Position numbers and translations under genes: made by a program
NCBI GenBank assembly: GCA_016290325.1
Contig: JAEETL010000027.1
Coordinates: 1 to 38,503 of the forward strand
Length of the DNA stretch: 38,503 nucleotides
Origin: Muribaculaceae bacterium
Lineage (GTDB): Bacteria; Bacteroidota; Bacteroidia; Bacteroidales; Muribaculaceae
Direction of reading: 5' to 3'
The notes under the pieces: model-generated
Told to the model about the DNA's origin: nothing
Seen by the model: only the letters and a program-made list of their open reading frames with translations
Databases searched by the model: none
Shown: one piece after another, positions 26,301-34,949 of the stretch
How the letters are laid out: each line of letters begins with the position of its first letter
Numbering within the stretch: the stretch's first letter is position 1

Positions 26301-29300
26301 ACCGAGCGTGTGGATCGTCAGACGGGAAAACTGCTTGAGCCCGAGAAACGGTGGGGTGGTATTATGCGTAAGATAGAAAGCGGTAATATCAATTTTGAGC
26401 AATCTAACATTGAGTATATCCAGTTCTGGATGCTTGACCCGTTCATGGATCCCGATCTTGGTAATCAGGATGGCGGCTACTTGTACTTCAATCTGGGTGA
26501 AATAAGTGAGGATATCCTTAAGGATGGCCTCAAGGGCTACGAGAACGGTCTGCCTATCAATGATGCTGACTCAACCTTTGTGGTCACAAAATGGGGTAAA
26601 GTTTCCTCACAGTCCTCATTGACCTATGCTTTTGATAATACCAATGGAGCGCGCATCAAGCAGGATGTTGGCCTGGATGGATTGTCGACTGAAGAGGAGT
26701 TCCAGCATGAATCTTACAGTAAGTTAGTAAATTGGTTGAATGACAATCTGTCCGATTCAGCGAGAATCGCTATGCAGGAAGATCCATTCTCGCCGCTCAA
26801 TGACCCGGCCAGTGATAACTATTCATTCTACCGTAGCAGTTACTACGATCAGCACCGAACCTCCATCATAGGGCGATATAAACATTATAATGGTACTGAT
26901 GGCAACTCGCTGTCACAGAGTGATGTTCCTGATAGCCAGTATCAAACCGGGCGCTCAACACCCGATGTTGAGGATATCAACCAGGATAACACGCTTAACG
27001 AGTATGAGCGTTATTTCCAGTATCGTGTGGCTATTCATCCTAGCATGATGGAAGTTGGTAAGAATTGGATTACCGATAAGCGAGAGGCAAGTGTTCACAC
27101 GCGTAATGGCGACATCCAAACCGCTACATGGTATCAGTTCACGATACCTTTGTCTGAGTATGATAGAAAAGTGGGTTCTATTCAAGATTTCTCCACGATC
27201 CGCTTTATGCGCATGTTCATGACAGGTTTCAAGGCTGAAACCCATTTACGTTTCGCTACCCTTGAATTGGTGCGTGGTGAGTGGCGCAACTACAGGTATA
27301 ACCTGGATATGAGGGGTGAGATTCCTGCTAACGGAAGCATTAGCATCAATAAGGTGAACATTCAGGAGAATGCGTCACGTGAGCCGGTGAACTATATCCT
27401 GCCTCCAGGCGTTTCCCGTATTATCGATAGTGGTAGTTCCCAAATCACTCAGAAAAACGAGCAATCCATGCAACTCTCGGTTGATAACCTTGAATCGGGT
27501 GACTCGCGTGGTGTGTACCGCAATACCGAATATGACTTGCGCACTTACAAGCGCTTGCAGATGTTTGTCCATAACGAGGCTACGATTGACAACGAAACCC
27601 ACTTGAGCGATGGTGACGTGTCATTGTTCTTCCGCCTGGGTTCTGACGTCAAGAATAACTATTATGAGTATGAAATTCCTCTGACAGTCACTCCTCCGAA
27701 AAGTAATTATAACACCAATAGCACTGCTGACCGTGAAATAGTATGGCCCAAGGAGAACATGCTTGATATTAATCTTGATGTGCTGGTCAATGCTAAAAAG
27801 CACCGTAATGCCGACAAAATGCAGGGTGTTGCCGATGTGGGTTATTCGATCCGCTATCAAGATGTTGATGAGGAACATCCAGGCAATAAGGTTTACGTCA
27901 TGGGTAATCCCTCGCTCAGCAAGGTGCGTGTGATGCTCATTGGTGTGCGTAATAATTCCCAGGCAACCAAGAGTTGTGTTGTATGGGTAGATGAATTGCG
28001 TGTAACCGACTTTGATAACGAGGGCGGTTGGGCGGCCAAGGCTTCGATGACGCTTAACATGAGTGACATCGCAACACTTAATATGGGATTCCACAAGGAG
28101 ACCGAGGGCTTTGGCTCGGTGGACCAGAGCTTGTCAAACCGTAGGCTGGACAACCTTGACCAGTATAATGTCGCAGTTCAGACCGATTTGGGACGCTTTG
28201 TTCCTGAAAAGGTTAAACTTCATGCACCTCTCTATTATTCTTATAGCAATGAGAGGATAAAGCCCAAGTATAACCCATTGGATCAGGACGTGAAACTGGA
28301 TGAGGCCGTTGCTATCTATGAAACCAAGGAGCAGAAAGACAGCATCATGAATTATGCTGTAACCCAGCGTACAGCAAGTAACTTCTCGATTTCGGGACTT
28401 AAATTTGACGTGAAGACGATGAAGAATCCCATGCCTTGGGATCCTGCCAACTTCTCCTTCAGTTACTCTTTTAGCAAGCAACACCTCAATGATCCCGAGA
28501 ATGAGTACGAGAACACCAATGACTATCGTGGTAGTATGCAATACAGTTGGACTCCGTATGCTAAGCCATTTAAGCCGTTCTCATATTTCATCGATGAGAA
28601 AAATAAGAACTTGAAGTTCTTCCATGACTGGGAGATTCATTGGTTGCCCAGCAATGTGGCCTTCAACACAAATATCTCACGTTATTACTATGAGCAGCTA
28701 ACGCGCAATGAGACGGGTATTACAATCCATATGGATCCATCGGTCAGCAAGAACTTCCTTTGGGATCGCCAGTTTGCTATCTCGTGGAACCCCATCAAGT
28801 CGCTGACGGCCTCATTCAACAGCAATACAACGGCCCACATCCTTGAGCCCGTGGGTCAGGTGAGGAGGGATCTTCACTCCGATGATTACCGTAATTGGCG
28901 TGACACGGTCATGGCGTCTATTAAGGATTTAGGCACTCCTTGGGCCTACAATCAGACATTTACTATGAGTTACAAGGCTCCGTTCAGCCAGATTCCCATA
29001 TTGAGTTGGATCACTGCAAACGCATCCTATAATTCCACTTACCGCTGGGATCGCGGAACTGTTATCAATAATATATCGTCGGGTAACACGATTGCTAACC
29101 AAACGTCCAGGACGCTGGATGGCCGTTTCAACTTAGAGCAGTTCTACACCAAGATTCCTTACTTCAAGAAAATTGACGAGCGATTCTCTAGCAAAAACAC
29201 TAAACGATCTAAGCAACCTGTTAAGAAGGATAAACCCAAGAAATTTAGCCGCACCATCAAGCTGAATCCCGATTCGGCCACGGTCATTAATCACAAGATG

Positions 29301-30947
29301 GGTGTCAATAATGTGAAAGTGAGTGCCACTAAAACCGATGACACGCCCTTCAAGATTGAGTATAGGGTAGTGGATAAGGATAATGTGGAAATCACGACAC
29401 TTGGTACCGAGAATCTTAAGTTCACAATCACTGAGTTGCCCAAAGTCGAGAGGAAGAACTTCTTTACTGAGGCTGCACAGTACATGTCTCGTGTGCTGAT
29501 GAGTGTGCGCAACGTCAATGTGCAATGGAAGAAAACAACGTCTTTATCTATACCGCAATTCATCCCTGAGATTGGTGATATCTTTGGACAGTCTAATCAT
29601 TACGATGTGTTGGCTCCTGGTTTGGACTTTGCTTTTGGTTTTGTGGGAGAGTCCTACATTGAGAAATCACTGGATCGTGGTTGGCTAATTGGTGACTCGA
29701 AACATACTTCACCGGCGATTTTTGCCCGCACCAATGAATTCAAGGCTGAGATTCAGCTCGAACCCATCTCTGGCCTCAAAATCACCCTTAAGGGTAACAG
29801 GACGGATAACAGAACGAGTCAGATACAGTATATGTTCACTGACCCGATCTACAATTATGGCGGTAGCTACATCAAGACACACATCGCTATGGCTACTGCG
29901 CTCAAGAGCTTTAGTAGTGAAGATAATTACCGCAGCGAGACGTTTAGTAAGTTCTTGAGCAATATTCCGATTATTGCTGACCGTATCCAGCAGCAATATA
30001 TGGGTACGACCTATCCCGACAGAGGCTTCTTGCGTGGCACTGATAAGGCTAATAGCACCTACAATATCAATAATGGTGCGGTAAACAAGGCCAGCAGTGA
30101 TGTGCTCATTCCTGCCTTCATGGCAGCCTATTCGGGTAAAGACGCTAATAAGGTGAACCTGAATCCCTTCCCCTCATGGAAAGAGATTCTGCCCAACTGG
30201 CGAATCTCCTATGATGGGTTGATGCGCATCCCGTTCTTTAAGAAGATCTTTAAGTCGTTTGCCCTTAATCATGCCTATGAGTGTACCTATAATGTGGGTT
30301 CATTCTCCTCGTTCAGTGACTGGGTGACCATTGGTGACGGTCTGGGATTTATTAATGATGCTATGAATAATCTCATTATTCCATCATCACCTTTCAACAT
30401 CGCGTCGGTTACCTTAAACGAGAAGTTTGCTCCGTTGATTGGTTTCAATGCCACGTTCTTCAATGACCTCTCAATCAATGCCCAATATGACGATCAGCGC
30501 ACACTGACACTTAATTCGTCTGCGGGTCAGTTGGTCGAGGCAGGTACTAAATCGTTTTCTCTGGGGTCGAGCTATAAGATTGCCAATTTCAACCAGGTAC
30601 TCAAGATCAAGTCTAAGCAGCAGAATGTAAACAATGACCTCACGCTCAGCCTCGGCGTAAAGATGTCAAGCAACACGTCTCTGATTCGCAAGTTCGGTTA
30701 TGGCATGACCGAGAACGGTGAGAGTACGGACTTCAATTCCACCGAGATTACCGCTGCCAAGGCCCAGCCTACTAACGGTACCCGCTCGTGGAGCGTTAAT
30801 TTCACCGCTAATTATGTGATGAGTAAGCGCATCACGGTAGGTGCTTTCTTTGATTACCAGAGTAATTCGCCGCTGGTTTCCACCTCGTCCTATCCGACGA
30901 CCAATACCAACTATGGCTTGTCTATTAACTTGTCCCTAGTTAAATAG
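23364..30947 (+). CDS. sprA: Type 9 secretion system outer-membrane translocon SprA (Sov)
   Basis: 2527 residues, in the normal range for SprA, the very large beta-barrel through which the type 9 secretion system exports proteins. A signal peptide covers about 1-28, followed by a proline run (TLPPPPPPPDTRP). Family features seen include FNFLDMQFSMGRMDSIFGPG, LKTTGSVVIKMGVKSN, many amphipathic strands, FMGEFAQLMPHRAK followed by SYIDDFESTQYGFDMRSP, and the strand-rich C-terminal half ending SINLSLVK. Known partners are PorV and a plug protein at the outer membrane, with GldKLMN at the inner side; none of these is in the window. It lies directly after ruvA and 13 bases before the EpsG-like gene. 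The frame is unbroken for 7.6 kb. Confidence 0.95.
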   Translation: MLNRKKILFFVIIGVLIGLWAGNDTVLAQYVTSTLPPPPPPPDTRPSAQQQQSPKLDLHYNVKPTIPQNYDDVQGVGEYAADLKTPSNITSEVEYDPETGCYVIHTRLGDHDIVTPYIMASDEFSNADFRRSMMEYYRQKNAESAQNQDTDPFNFLDMQFSMGRMDSIFGPGGLQLKTTGSVVIKMGVKSNSTDNPALSVAQRRKTYFDFDQRIQANIAASVGDKMRFNMSYNTGATFDFDSKNLKLAYEGKEDEIIKNIEAGNVSMTTGSSLIHGSAALFGIKTKLQFGKLTATALVSQQNSETQTVNSRGGSQTNEFYITADKYDQNRNYFLSHYFRDHYDEWCENLPHSTSGIQITNIEVWITNKRNNYSESRNILAFMDLAEENDNHISNDHWSGTYIYTDTIPDNLSNTLYREIKDSYPGARTSTNALGPLKDAYDFEGGKDYEKIENARLLSSSEYSLNPTLGYIMLKQALGSDEILAVAYEYTYGGQTYHVGELSNTPSVSTDQCLYVKMLKGTTSSPIIEKEGQRLDNPMWDLEMRNVYDLNAFQIQKNNFKLNIKYLSDTTGNELIYLPIENDSIKKVPLLQVMNLDRLDANQEPNKDGRFDFLEGYTVKSSTGKIIFPVVEPFGEHLSKQFSNPDNAKYYTYPELYDSTLTVAQQFSDKNKFVLAGEYQSSSGSVIRLNATNVARGSVRVTAGGQELTENSDYTVDYTMGTVTITNQSIIDAKTDISVSLENQSMFNTQRKTLLGLDLDYAFNKNFHVGATVMHYGEKAIGDNVAIGSELVNNTIWGMNMSYNTQFMWLTNLLNKIPTVNAVAPSSIQFMGEFAQLMPHRAKTGSLSGSSYIDDFESTQYGFDMRSPQSWFLASTPNAPSRDSVNTYFPEAELIDNVDYGKNRALLSWYYIDRLFTQRNSSYAPGYIKSDYDALSYPYAREVAFSEVFPGRELNYGESSVVQTLNLSFYPDERGPYNLDTERVDRQTGKLLEPEKRWGGIMRKIESGNINFEQSNIEYIQFWMLDPFMDPDLGNQDGGYLYFNLGEISEDILKDGLKGYENGLPINDADSTFVVTKWGKVSSQSSLTYAFDNTNGARIKQDVGLDGLSTEEEFQHESYSKLVNWLNDNLSDSARIAMQEDPFSPLNDPASDNYSFYRSSYYDQHRTSIIGRYKHYNGTDGNSLSQSDVPDSQYQTGRSTPDVEDINQDNTLNEYERYFQYRVAIHPSMMEVGKNWITDKREASVHTRNGDIQTATWYQFTIPLSEYDRKVGSIQDFSTIRFMRMFMTGFKAETHLRFATLELVRGEWRNYRYNLDMRGEIPANGSISINKVNIQENASREPVNYILPPGVSRIIDSGSSQITQKNEQSMQLSVDNLESGDSRGVYRNTEYDLRTYKRLQMFVHNEATIDNETHLSDGDVSLFFRLGSDVKNNYYEYEIPLTVTPPKSNYNTNSTADREIVWPKENMLDINLDVLVNAKKHRNADKMQGVADVGYSIRYQDVDEEHPGNKVYVMGNPSLSKVRVMLIGVRNNSQATKSCVVWVDELRVTDFDNEGGWAAKASMTLNMSDIATLNMGFHKETEGFGSVDQSLSNRRLDNLDQYNVAVQTDLGRFVPEKVKLHAPLYYSYSNERIKPKYNPLDQDVKLDEAVAIYETKEQKDSIMNYAVTQRTASNFSISGLKFDVKTMKNPMPWDPANFSFSYSFSKQHLNDPENEYENTNDYRGSMQYSWTPYAKPFKPFSYFIDEKNKNLKFFHDWEIHWLPSNVAFNTNISRYYYEQLTRNETGITIHMDPSVSKNFLWDRQFAISWNPIKSLTASFNSNTTAHILEPVGQVRRDLHSDDYRNWRDTVMASIKDLGTPWAYNQTFTMSYKAPFSQIPILSWITANASYNSTYRWDRGTVINNISSGNTIANQTSRTLDGRFNLEQFYTKIPYFKKIDERFSSKNTKRSKQPVKKDKPKKFSRTIKLNPDSATVINHKMGVNNVKVSATKTDDTPFKIEYRVVDKDNVEITTLGTENLKFTITELPKVERKNFFTEAAQYMSRVLMSVRNVNVQWKKTTSLSIPQFIPEIGDIFGQSNHYDVLAPGLDFAFGFVGESYIEKSLDRGWLIGDSKHTSPAIFARTNEFKAEIQLEPISGLKITLKGNRTDNRTSQIQYMFTDPIYNYGGSYIKTHIAMATALKSFSSEDNYRSETFSKFLSNIPIIADRIQQQYMGTTYPDRGFLRGTDKANSTYNINNGAVNKASSDVLIPAFMAAYSGKDANKVNLNPFPSWKEILPNWRISYDGLMRIPFFKKIFKSFALNHAYECTYNVGSFSSFSDWVTIGDGLGFINDAMNNLIIPSSPFNIASVTLNEKFAPLIGFNATFFNDLSINAQYDDQRTLTLNSSAGQLVEAGTKSFSLGSSYKIANFNQVLKIKSKQQNVNNDLTLSLGVKMSSNTSLIRKFGYGMTENGESTDFNSTEITAAKAQPTNGTRSWSVNFTANYVMSKRITVGAFFDYQSNSPLVSTSSYPTTNTNYGLSINLSLVK

Positions 30948-30960
30948 CGATAATTGATTT

Positions 30961-32118
30961 ATGGTACTCAGCCTCACAGTCTACACCGGAACTGCCATTA
31001 TCATGGCATTGCTGGGATGGCATGTGTACCACCGTGAGGAACGACTTATTACCAATGGCGGAAAAGAACTGCCATTTTACGCTTGGGAGATACTTGCTGC
31101 CATACTCATCTATGTTGCGATTTCGGCCGTGAGGTGGCTCACGAGCTGGGACTACAACATGTACTACAACTACTATGTGACCATGCAGTCGATGGGGGAG
31201 ACCTCACGCGAGAATTTCGAGCCCGGTTTTATGCTTGCTACGCGTGTAATGGCTCGCTCGGGTCTGCATTTCGCTTTTTATTTTGCTTTTTGGGCATTAT
31301 TGCAGATTTCGCTGCTCTACTATGCGCTCAGGCACCGCAAGGTGTTGCTTCCATGGATAGCGTTATGCATCTTTACTGGGCCGTACTATGTGCAGTGGAT
31401 GAGCACATTGCGTCAAGGGGTGGTAGAGTGCTTGTTTGTCTTGATGGTTGAGTTGATTGTCCGCCGCAAGTTTTGGCTGTATCTGCTATTGTGTTTGCTG
31501 GCGATGACTCTTCACAAGATGTCAATAGTGCTCATCCCGCTCTATTTCGTGCCACTCATTCCATTCCGTAATGTTAAGCGGTGGGTGCCTTTCACGCTGC
31601 TCGTGCTGTGCGTCCTGATTGGCTCTTTCCCGCAATGGATCCAGTGGACATTTGACCGTTTGGGCCAGTTTGCCGATCTGTTAGGCTATGGCCACTATTA
31701 TCGCCTGTTCTCCACCAACTCCAATTATGCTTTCAGGAGTGTGATGGGGCCCACGCGCCTTTGTCCGCTGCTCTCATGCTTTATACTGATTTGGTATTAT
31801 CCTTCAATTAGGCGCATGTTCCCGGCTGACCGTGTCATGCCCGCCATGTATTGTTTCACATTGCTCCATTTGGGCTACCTCAACATCATGGCCAACACTA
31901 CACAGTACCTGAGCCGACCTGGTGATTTGATGAGATGCTGTTTCCTCATCATGGTTTGCTATACCATGCAATACTTGTGGCGGGAGCGCAAGTGGTTGCT
32001 TTTTGCGGTGATGGCACTGTGCAATTTCTATTATATCTATTATGAGATTGCCAAAGCGGTGATCAAGACAGGCAGCATATATGAACCCGAGCTTTATCAC
32101 ACCTTCCTTTTTGGATAA
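30961..32118 (+). CDS. EpsG/Wzy-like polysaccharide polymerase family membrane protein
   Basis: 385 residues with about ten membrane segments from the N-terminus (LTVYTGTAIIMALLGWHVY) to the end. The EpsG family pattern is seen in SWDYNMYYNYYVTMQSMG, FEPGFMLATRVMARSG, and the STLRQGVVECLFVLMVEL and TLHKMSIVLIPLYF stretches; the conserved R-Q and H-K of these are typical of the family. Such proteins polymerise or handle exopolysaccharide repeat units. No other polysaccharide genes are nearby, which makes its context odd. It begins 13 bases after sprA and is probably cotranscribed. A bidirectional terminator follows. Confidence 0.82.
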   Translation: MVLSLTVYTGTAIIMALLGWHVYHREERLITNGGKELPFYAWEILAAILIYVAISAVRWLTSWDYNMYYNYYVTMQSMGETSRENFEPGFMLATRVMARSGLHFAFYFAFWALLQISLLYYALRHRKVLLPWIALCIFTGPYYVQWMSTLRQGVVECLFVLMVELIVRRKFWLYLLLCLLAMTLHKMSIVLIPLYFVPLIPFRNVKRWVPFTLLVLCVLIGSFPQWIQWTFDRLGQFADLLGYGHYYRLFSTNSNYAFRSVMGPTRLCPLLSCFILIWYYPSIRRMFPADRVMPAMYCFTLLHLGYLNIMANTTQYLSRPGDLMRCCFLIMVCYTMQYLWRERKWLLFAVMALCNFYYIYYEIAKAVIKTGSIYEPELYHTFLFG

Positions 32119-32142
32119 CGCATTTGATTCGATAAGTTAAAA

Positions 32143-32180
32143 CAAAGAAACCTGCTTCTCGCAAAAAGCAGGTTTCTTTG
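32143..32180. terminator. Bidirectional terminator between the EpsG-like and nitroreductase genes
   Basis: A perfect 15-bp stem (32143-32157 with 32166-32180), with A-rich and T-rich outer arms. It serves the plus-strand EpsG-like gene and the minus-strand nitroreductase gene. Confidence 0.85.
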
Positions 32181-32201
32181 TGATATTAAGTTGGTTGGGC
32201 T

Positions 32202-32837
32202 TTACTCCATCTTGCCGCCAAACTTGTTGTAGCTGATGTTTTCCTGTTTGAACTTGTCTTTGGGCTCGGGTGACTCGTCGGGATAGCCAATCCTCACGAC
32301 GGCCAGCGGAATGATGTTATTGGGGCAGTTCAAGACATTAGCAACCTCGGCCACACGTTCCATGACAGGATAAACACCAGTCCAAACGGCACCCAAGCCT
32401 TGGGCATGGGCGGCGAGCAACAGGTTCTCGGTAGCGGCCGATACGTCTTGTACCCAAAAGTCGGGCAACTTGCCTTTGCCATCGGGCATGGTGGTCTTGT
32501 CGGTGTCACCACACACGGCAATCATCAGTGGTGCGTTGGTGGGCTGCTGGCCCGAGAGCAGTTTGATGGTGTTCTTGTCATTGATGACAATGAAGTGCCA
32601 CGGTTGCAGGTTCACAGCCGTCGGTGCTGCCATTGCAGCCTTGAGCATGATGTCGATTTTTTCCTGCTCGACAGGCTGGTCTTTGTATTGACGGATGCTT
32701 GTTCGAGTCATGATGTTCTCGATGGCTGCTTGGCCGTTATCGGTCGTGTTAGCAGCTGTCTCTTGTTTTTCTCCTGGTTGGGTGGAGCATGAACCCATCA
32801 ATAGGACTGTTGTCATTGCGAATAATAACTTCTTCAT
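32202..32837 (-). CDS. Nitroreductase family protein with a lipoprotein signal
   Basis: 211 residues. The N-terminus MKKLLFAMTTVLLMGSCS is a lipoprotein signal with the modified cysteine at residue 17. The mature part is a normal FMN-dependent nitroreductase domain: MTRTSIRQYKDQPV (flavin-phosphate contact), MAAPTAVNLQPWHFIVI, and AAHAQGLGAVWTGVYPVMERV near the C-terminus. The family usually works in the cytoplasm with NAD(P)H, so a membrane-anchored, exported form is notable; its electron donor is unknown. Starts at ATG 32837, about 55 bases after a probable promoter. Single-gene unit. Confidence 0.85.
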   Translation of the reverse strand: MKKLLFAMTTVLLMGSCSTQPGEKQETAANTTDNGQAAIENIMTRTSIRQYKDQPVEQEKIDIMLKAAMAAPTAVNLQPWHFIVINDKNTIKLLSGQQPTNAPLMIAVCGDTDKTTMPDGKGKLPDFWVQDVSAATENLLLAAHAQGLGAVWTGVYPVMERVAEVANVLNCPNNIIPLAVVRIGYPDESPEPKDKFKQENISYNKFGGKME

Positions 32838-32896
32838 TTTTGTGATCGTTTATTGGTTAAAAAATGGAATGAATATATGATTTGTGTATTATGGGG

Positions 32897-32904
32897 CAAA
32901 ATTA
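32897..32904 (-). promoter_or_regulatory. Promoter -7 box for the nitroreductase gene
   Basis: The minus strand reads TAATTTTG, matching TAnnTTTG, about 60 bases before the ATG. The -33 region is weak. Confidence 0.45.
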
Positions 32905-32975
32905 CGATATTTTGTCGTTATTCATGATTAATTTGTTTCATTTTTTACTTTTGTAAATAAAATAGGGCGACTCAG

Positions 32976-33005
32976 TTTGTATTTGTAAAAAAAGCAGTAT
33001 CTTTG
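32976..33005 (+). promoter_or_regulatory. Promoter for the YIP1-like gene and smpB
   Basis: TTTG at 32976-32979, an 18-base spacer and TATCTTTG at 32998-33005. ATG 33024 follows 18 bases later. The box overlaps an in-frame non-ATG start at 33003, which is therefore rejected. A second TACTTTTG lies at 32946-32953. Confidence 0.65.
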
Positions 33006-33023
33006 CAGCCGCAAAAGTTGAAA

Positions 33024-33572
33024 ATGAGCATCTGGCATAACATATTTTGTGTGATCACTTCCCCAAAATACGGTTGGGAAGTTATTAATCAATCCAACAT
33101 ACCAACAGGTAAGGTGCTGCGCAGTGCCTATATCCCGTTGCTGTGTGTGTTGGCCTTGTCGTGCTTTGTGCCCATGATTTATGACCGCACGATTTTGTTC
33201 AGTTCGTCGCTCATGACGGGTATTGTGCTATTCTCGACCTTTTTCATCAGTTATTTTTTGATCAGTTACCTGCTGGAAGGGTTTTATCCCGAGTTGGCCA
33301 AGACCGAAGGGGCTAAGGCACGGTTGAACGATTATATCCTGTACAATCTCATTTTCCTGGTCTTGCTCAGGATCTTGAGCAATTTGTTGCCCAGCGATTT
33401 CACGCCGGTTCTATTCCTCATGGTCTATCTGCCATGGATGGCATATCGAGGTACCGATAACCTCTTTGTCAAGAAAAACAAGGTCGCTAAATTTGTCATC
33501 ATCTCATCGGCTTTGTTGCTTGGCTTGCCCTTTATGTTTGAAGCTATATTAGGCTTGTTTATCATTAAATGA
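33024..33572 (+). CDS. YIP1 family membrane protein
   Basis: About 182 residues from ATG 33024 (MSIWHNIFCVITSPKYGWEV). The N-terminal IFCVITSPKYGWEVI fits the YIP1-type start (a short cytoplasmic segment with a conserved P-x-x-x-W), followed by five predicted membrane segments: IPLLCVLALSCFVPMIY, SLMTGIVLFSTFFISYFLIS, YNLIFLVLLRILSNLL, PVLFLMVYLPWMAY and IISSALLLGLPFMFEAILGL. Function in bacteria is not established. The smpB gene starts 12 bases after its stop, so they share the promoter at 32976-33005. Confidence 0.75.
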   Translation: MSIWHNIFCVITSPKYGWEVINQSNIPTGKVLRSAYIPLLCVLALSCFVPMIYDRTILFSSSLMTGIVLFSTFFISYFLISYLLEGFYPELAKTEGAKARLNDYILYNLIFLVLLRILSNLLPSDFTPVLFLMVYLPWMAYRGTDNLFVKKNKVAKFVIISSALLLGLPFMFEAILGLFIIK

Positions 33573-33584
33573 ACGTGAGTATCT

Positions 33585-34052
33585 ATGGCAAAGAATAATA
33601 ACCACAACAATACTGTCAATATCAAGAACCGCAAGGCCACATTCGACTATGAAATCGTCGAGACCTTCACTGCGGGTATTGTGCTCACCGGTACCGAGAT
33701 CAAATCCATTCGTCAGGGTAAGGTGGGATTGACCGATACCTATTGCGCGGTCATTAACAGCGAAGTCTGGGTCAAGAACATGTATATTGCCGAGTATAGC
33801 TTTGGGTCCTACAATAACCACATGACGCACCGCGACCGCAAACTCTTGCTCAACCGCAAGGAAATTCGCCGCATTGCCAAGGATGCTCTGCAGCCGGGAT
33901 TCTCTATCGTCCCGTTGCGCCTGTTCATCAACGAGCGAGGCCTGGCAAAATTGGTCATTGCCACAGCCCGCGGTAAAAAGCAGTACGACAAGCGACAGTC
34001 CATCAAGGAACGCGAGGACAAGCGAACCATCGATCGCATGTTCAAGCACTAA
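33585..34052 (+). CDS. smpB: SsrA-binding protein SmpB
   Basis: A 155-residue protein that delivers tmRNA to stalled ribosomes. The OB-fold core shows [39 protein letters not shown] and the [12 protein letters not shown] region; the basic C-terminal tail ([20 protein letters not shown]) is the part that enters the empty mRNA channel. Length and start are normal. Its last 33 codons belong to a 107-base segment that is repeated exactly at 34950-35056. The gene is intact, as expected if an element entered the 3' end and restored it. No ssrA gene was recognised in the window. The upstream gene YIP1 lies 12 bases away. Confidence 0.96.
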   Translation: MAKNNNHNNTVNIKNRKATFDYEIVETFTAGIVLTGTEIKSIRQGKVGLTDTYCAVINSEVWVKNMYIAEYSFGSYNNHMTHRDRKLLLNRKEIRRIAKDALQPGFSIVPLRLFINERGLAKLVIATARGKKQYDKRQSIKEREDKRTIDRMFKH

Positions 34053-34059
34053 CCCCTAT
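33953..34059 (+). repeat. Direct repeat copy 1 (end of smpB)
   Basis: 107 bases identical to 34950-35056. It spans the final SmpB codons, the stop and seven bases beyond. At 33952 the match breaks abruptly on the left; to the right the match continues at 37 of 46 bases through the terminator hairpin. Confidence 0.97.
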
Positions 34060-34079
34060 TTATAAGTCAATAAATATCA

Positions 34080-34106
34080 CAGGCGACCATCTGGCCGCCT
34101 GTTTTT
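34080..34106 (+). terminator. Terminator of smpB (proximal copy)
   Basis: CAGGCG (34080-34085) pairs with CGCCTG (34096-34101), with CC/GG inside and one mismatch, followed by five T. A near-identical hairpin follows the second smpB tail at 35077-35098. Confidence 0.85.
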
Positions 34107-34126
34107 CCATGTGATATGAGAGTACT

Positions 34127-34708
34127 TCATCGATGTTCTCCTAACTCTTCAACGTCATAACGAAAATCATCATCAAGATACCAGCTTCTCATCGCTGCGC
34201 CCACAATCGTGCATAAAATCCACAAGATATTTATAATAATTAACGGCCATGTTGAATTTGAATTGGTGGGAGTCAATTCAATTGCAGCAAAATAACCGCA
34301 AATAAATCCAAAGATATATGGTATCCAGCATCGCAATTTGTGGGTTGTTATTAACCGCTTTACATCCTGATAAAACTGTGAAGTCCTATTGGCATTTTTC
34401 ATTCTTGAGAGAAAATGTCGCATTACCTTGTTCATGATATAATATGCAATCAGGCAACCGGCTACGCAACCACCGATCCAAACATCAAATGGCCCCAAGT
34501 CATTCGTAAAATAGTCATATACTATGTACGCAACTATAAGCGCAACAACAACGACCAGGAAAGCGATACCTAGCCATTGGTGCTTTCCTTCTCCTCCTTC
34601 TGTTTGTAGGTGTTTGATTAAATTCTCAGATTTTGCAATGATGCGTTGTTGCAAGTCACGCAATTTCTGTTCATCACTCATTGCTTGAGGCTCTTTAAAA
34701 TCTTCCAT
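34127..34708 (-). CDS. Four-helix membrane protein of unknown function (cargo between the repeats)
   Basis: 193 residues, not recognised. A charged N-terminal part with a short coiled-coil-like stretch (SDEQKLRDLQQRIIAKSENL, about 11-30) precedes four membrane segments at about 46-67, 77-95, 128-146 and 154-173, and an acidic C-terminus (LDDDFRYDVEELGEHR). A basic loop (about 96-127) separates helices two and three. A later ATG nine codons in is an alternative start. Base composition is clearly lower in GC than the neighbours. It points towards smpB, opposite to it, and fills most of the space between the two smpB-tail repeats. No promoter box was found. Small membrane proteins of this type occur in defence and immunity cassettes, but nothing in the sequence assigns such a role. 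Confidence 0.7.
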   Translation of the reverse strand: MEDFKEPQAMSDEQKLRDLQQRIIAKSENLIKHLQTEGGEGKHQWLGIAFLVVVVALIVAYIVYDYFTNDLGPFDVWIGGCVAGCLIAYYIMNKVMRHFLSRMKNANRTSQFYQDVKRLITTHKLRCWIPYIFGFICGYFAAIELTPTNSNSTWPLIIINILWILCTIVGAAMRSWYLDDDFRYDVEELGEHR

Positions 34709-34949
34709 AATAAAATCAATACTTAATTACCCGTTGTCGGGACTAAAAAGTTAATAAAAGGCTACACATATCGCTGATTTATAATGATTTAATGGTGGTC
34801 AAAACATTAAATTCAAATCACCCTATGCACTACTTGTTCGTAAATTTCGTAAGAATTCTTGAAGTATGCAAGCAATACTCAGAGAATTTATTGAGTGACA
34901 AGGACAATATGCCCAGGTGTGGCGTTATCTCCAAGTTCAGCGATCTTGA
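34709..34949. other. AT-rich non-coding left arm of the insert
   Basis: About 240 bases between the membrane protein gene and the second smpB tail. No gene, tRNA or clear promoter was seen. An open frame from 34792 runs into the smpB tail but does not resemble anything known. Confidence 0.5.

Noticed and set aside
27621..28541. Antisense open frames of 135-157 codons inside sprA
   Set aside because: No start context, no homology recognised and sprA frame is continuous for 7.6 kb.
33003..33023. Earlier TTG start for the YIP1-like gene
   Set aside because: It falls in the promoter -7 box; ATG 33024 is better.
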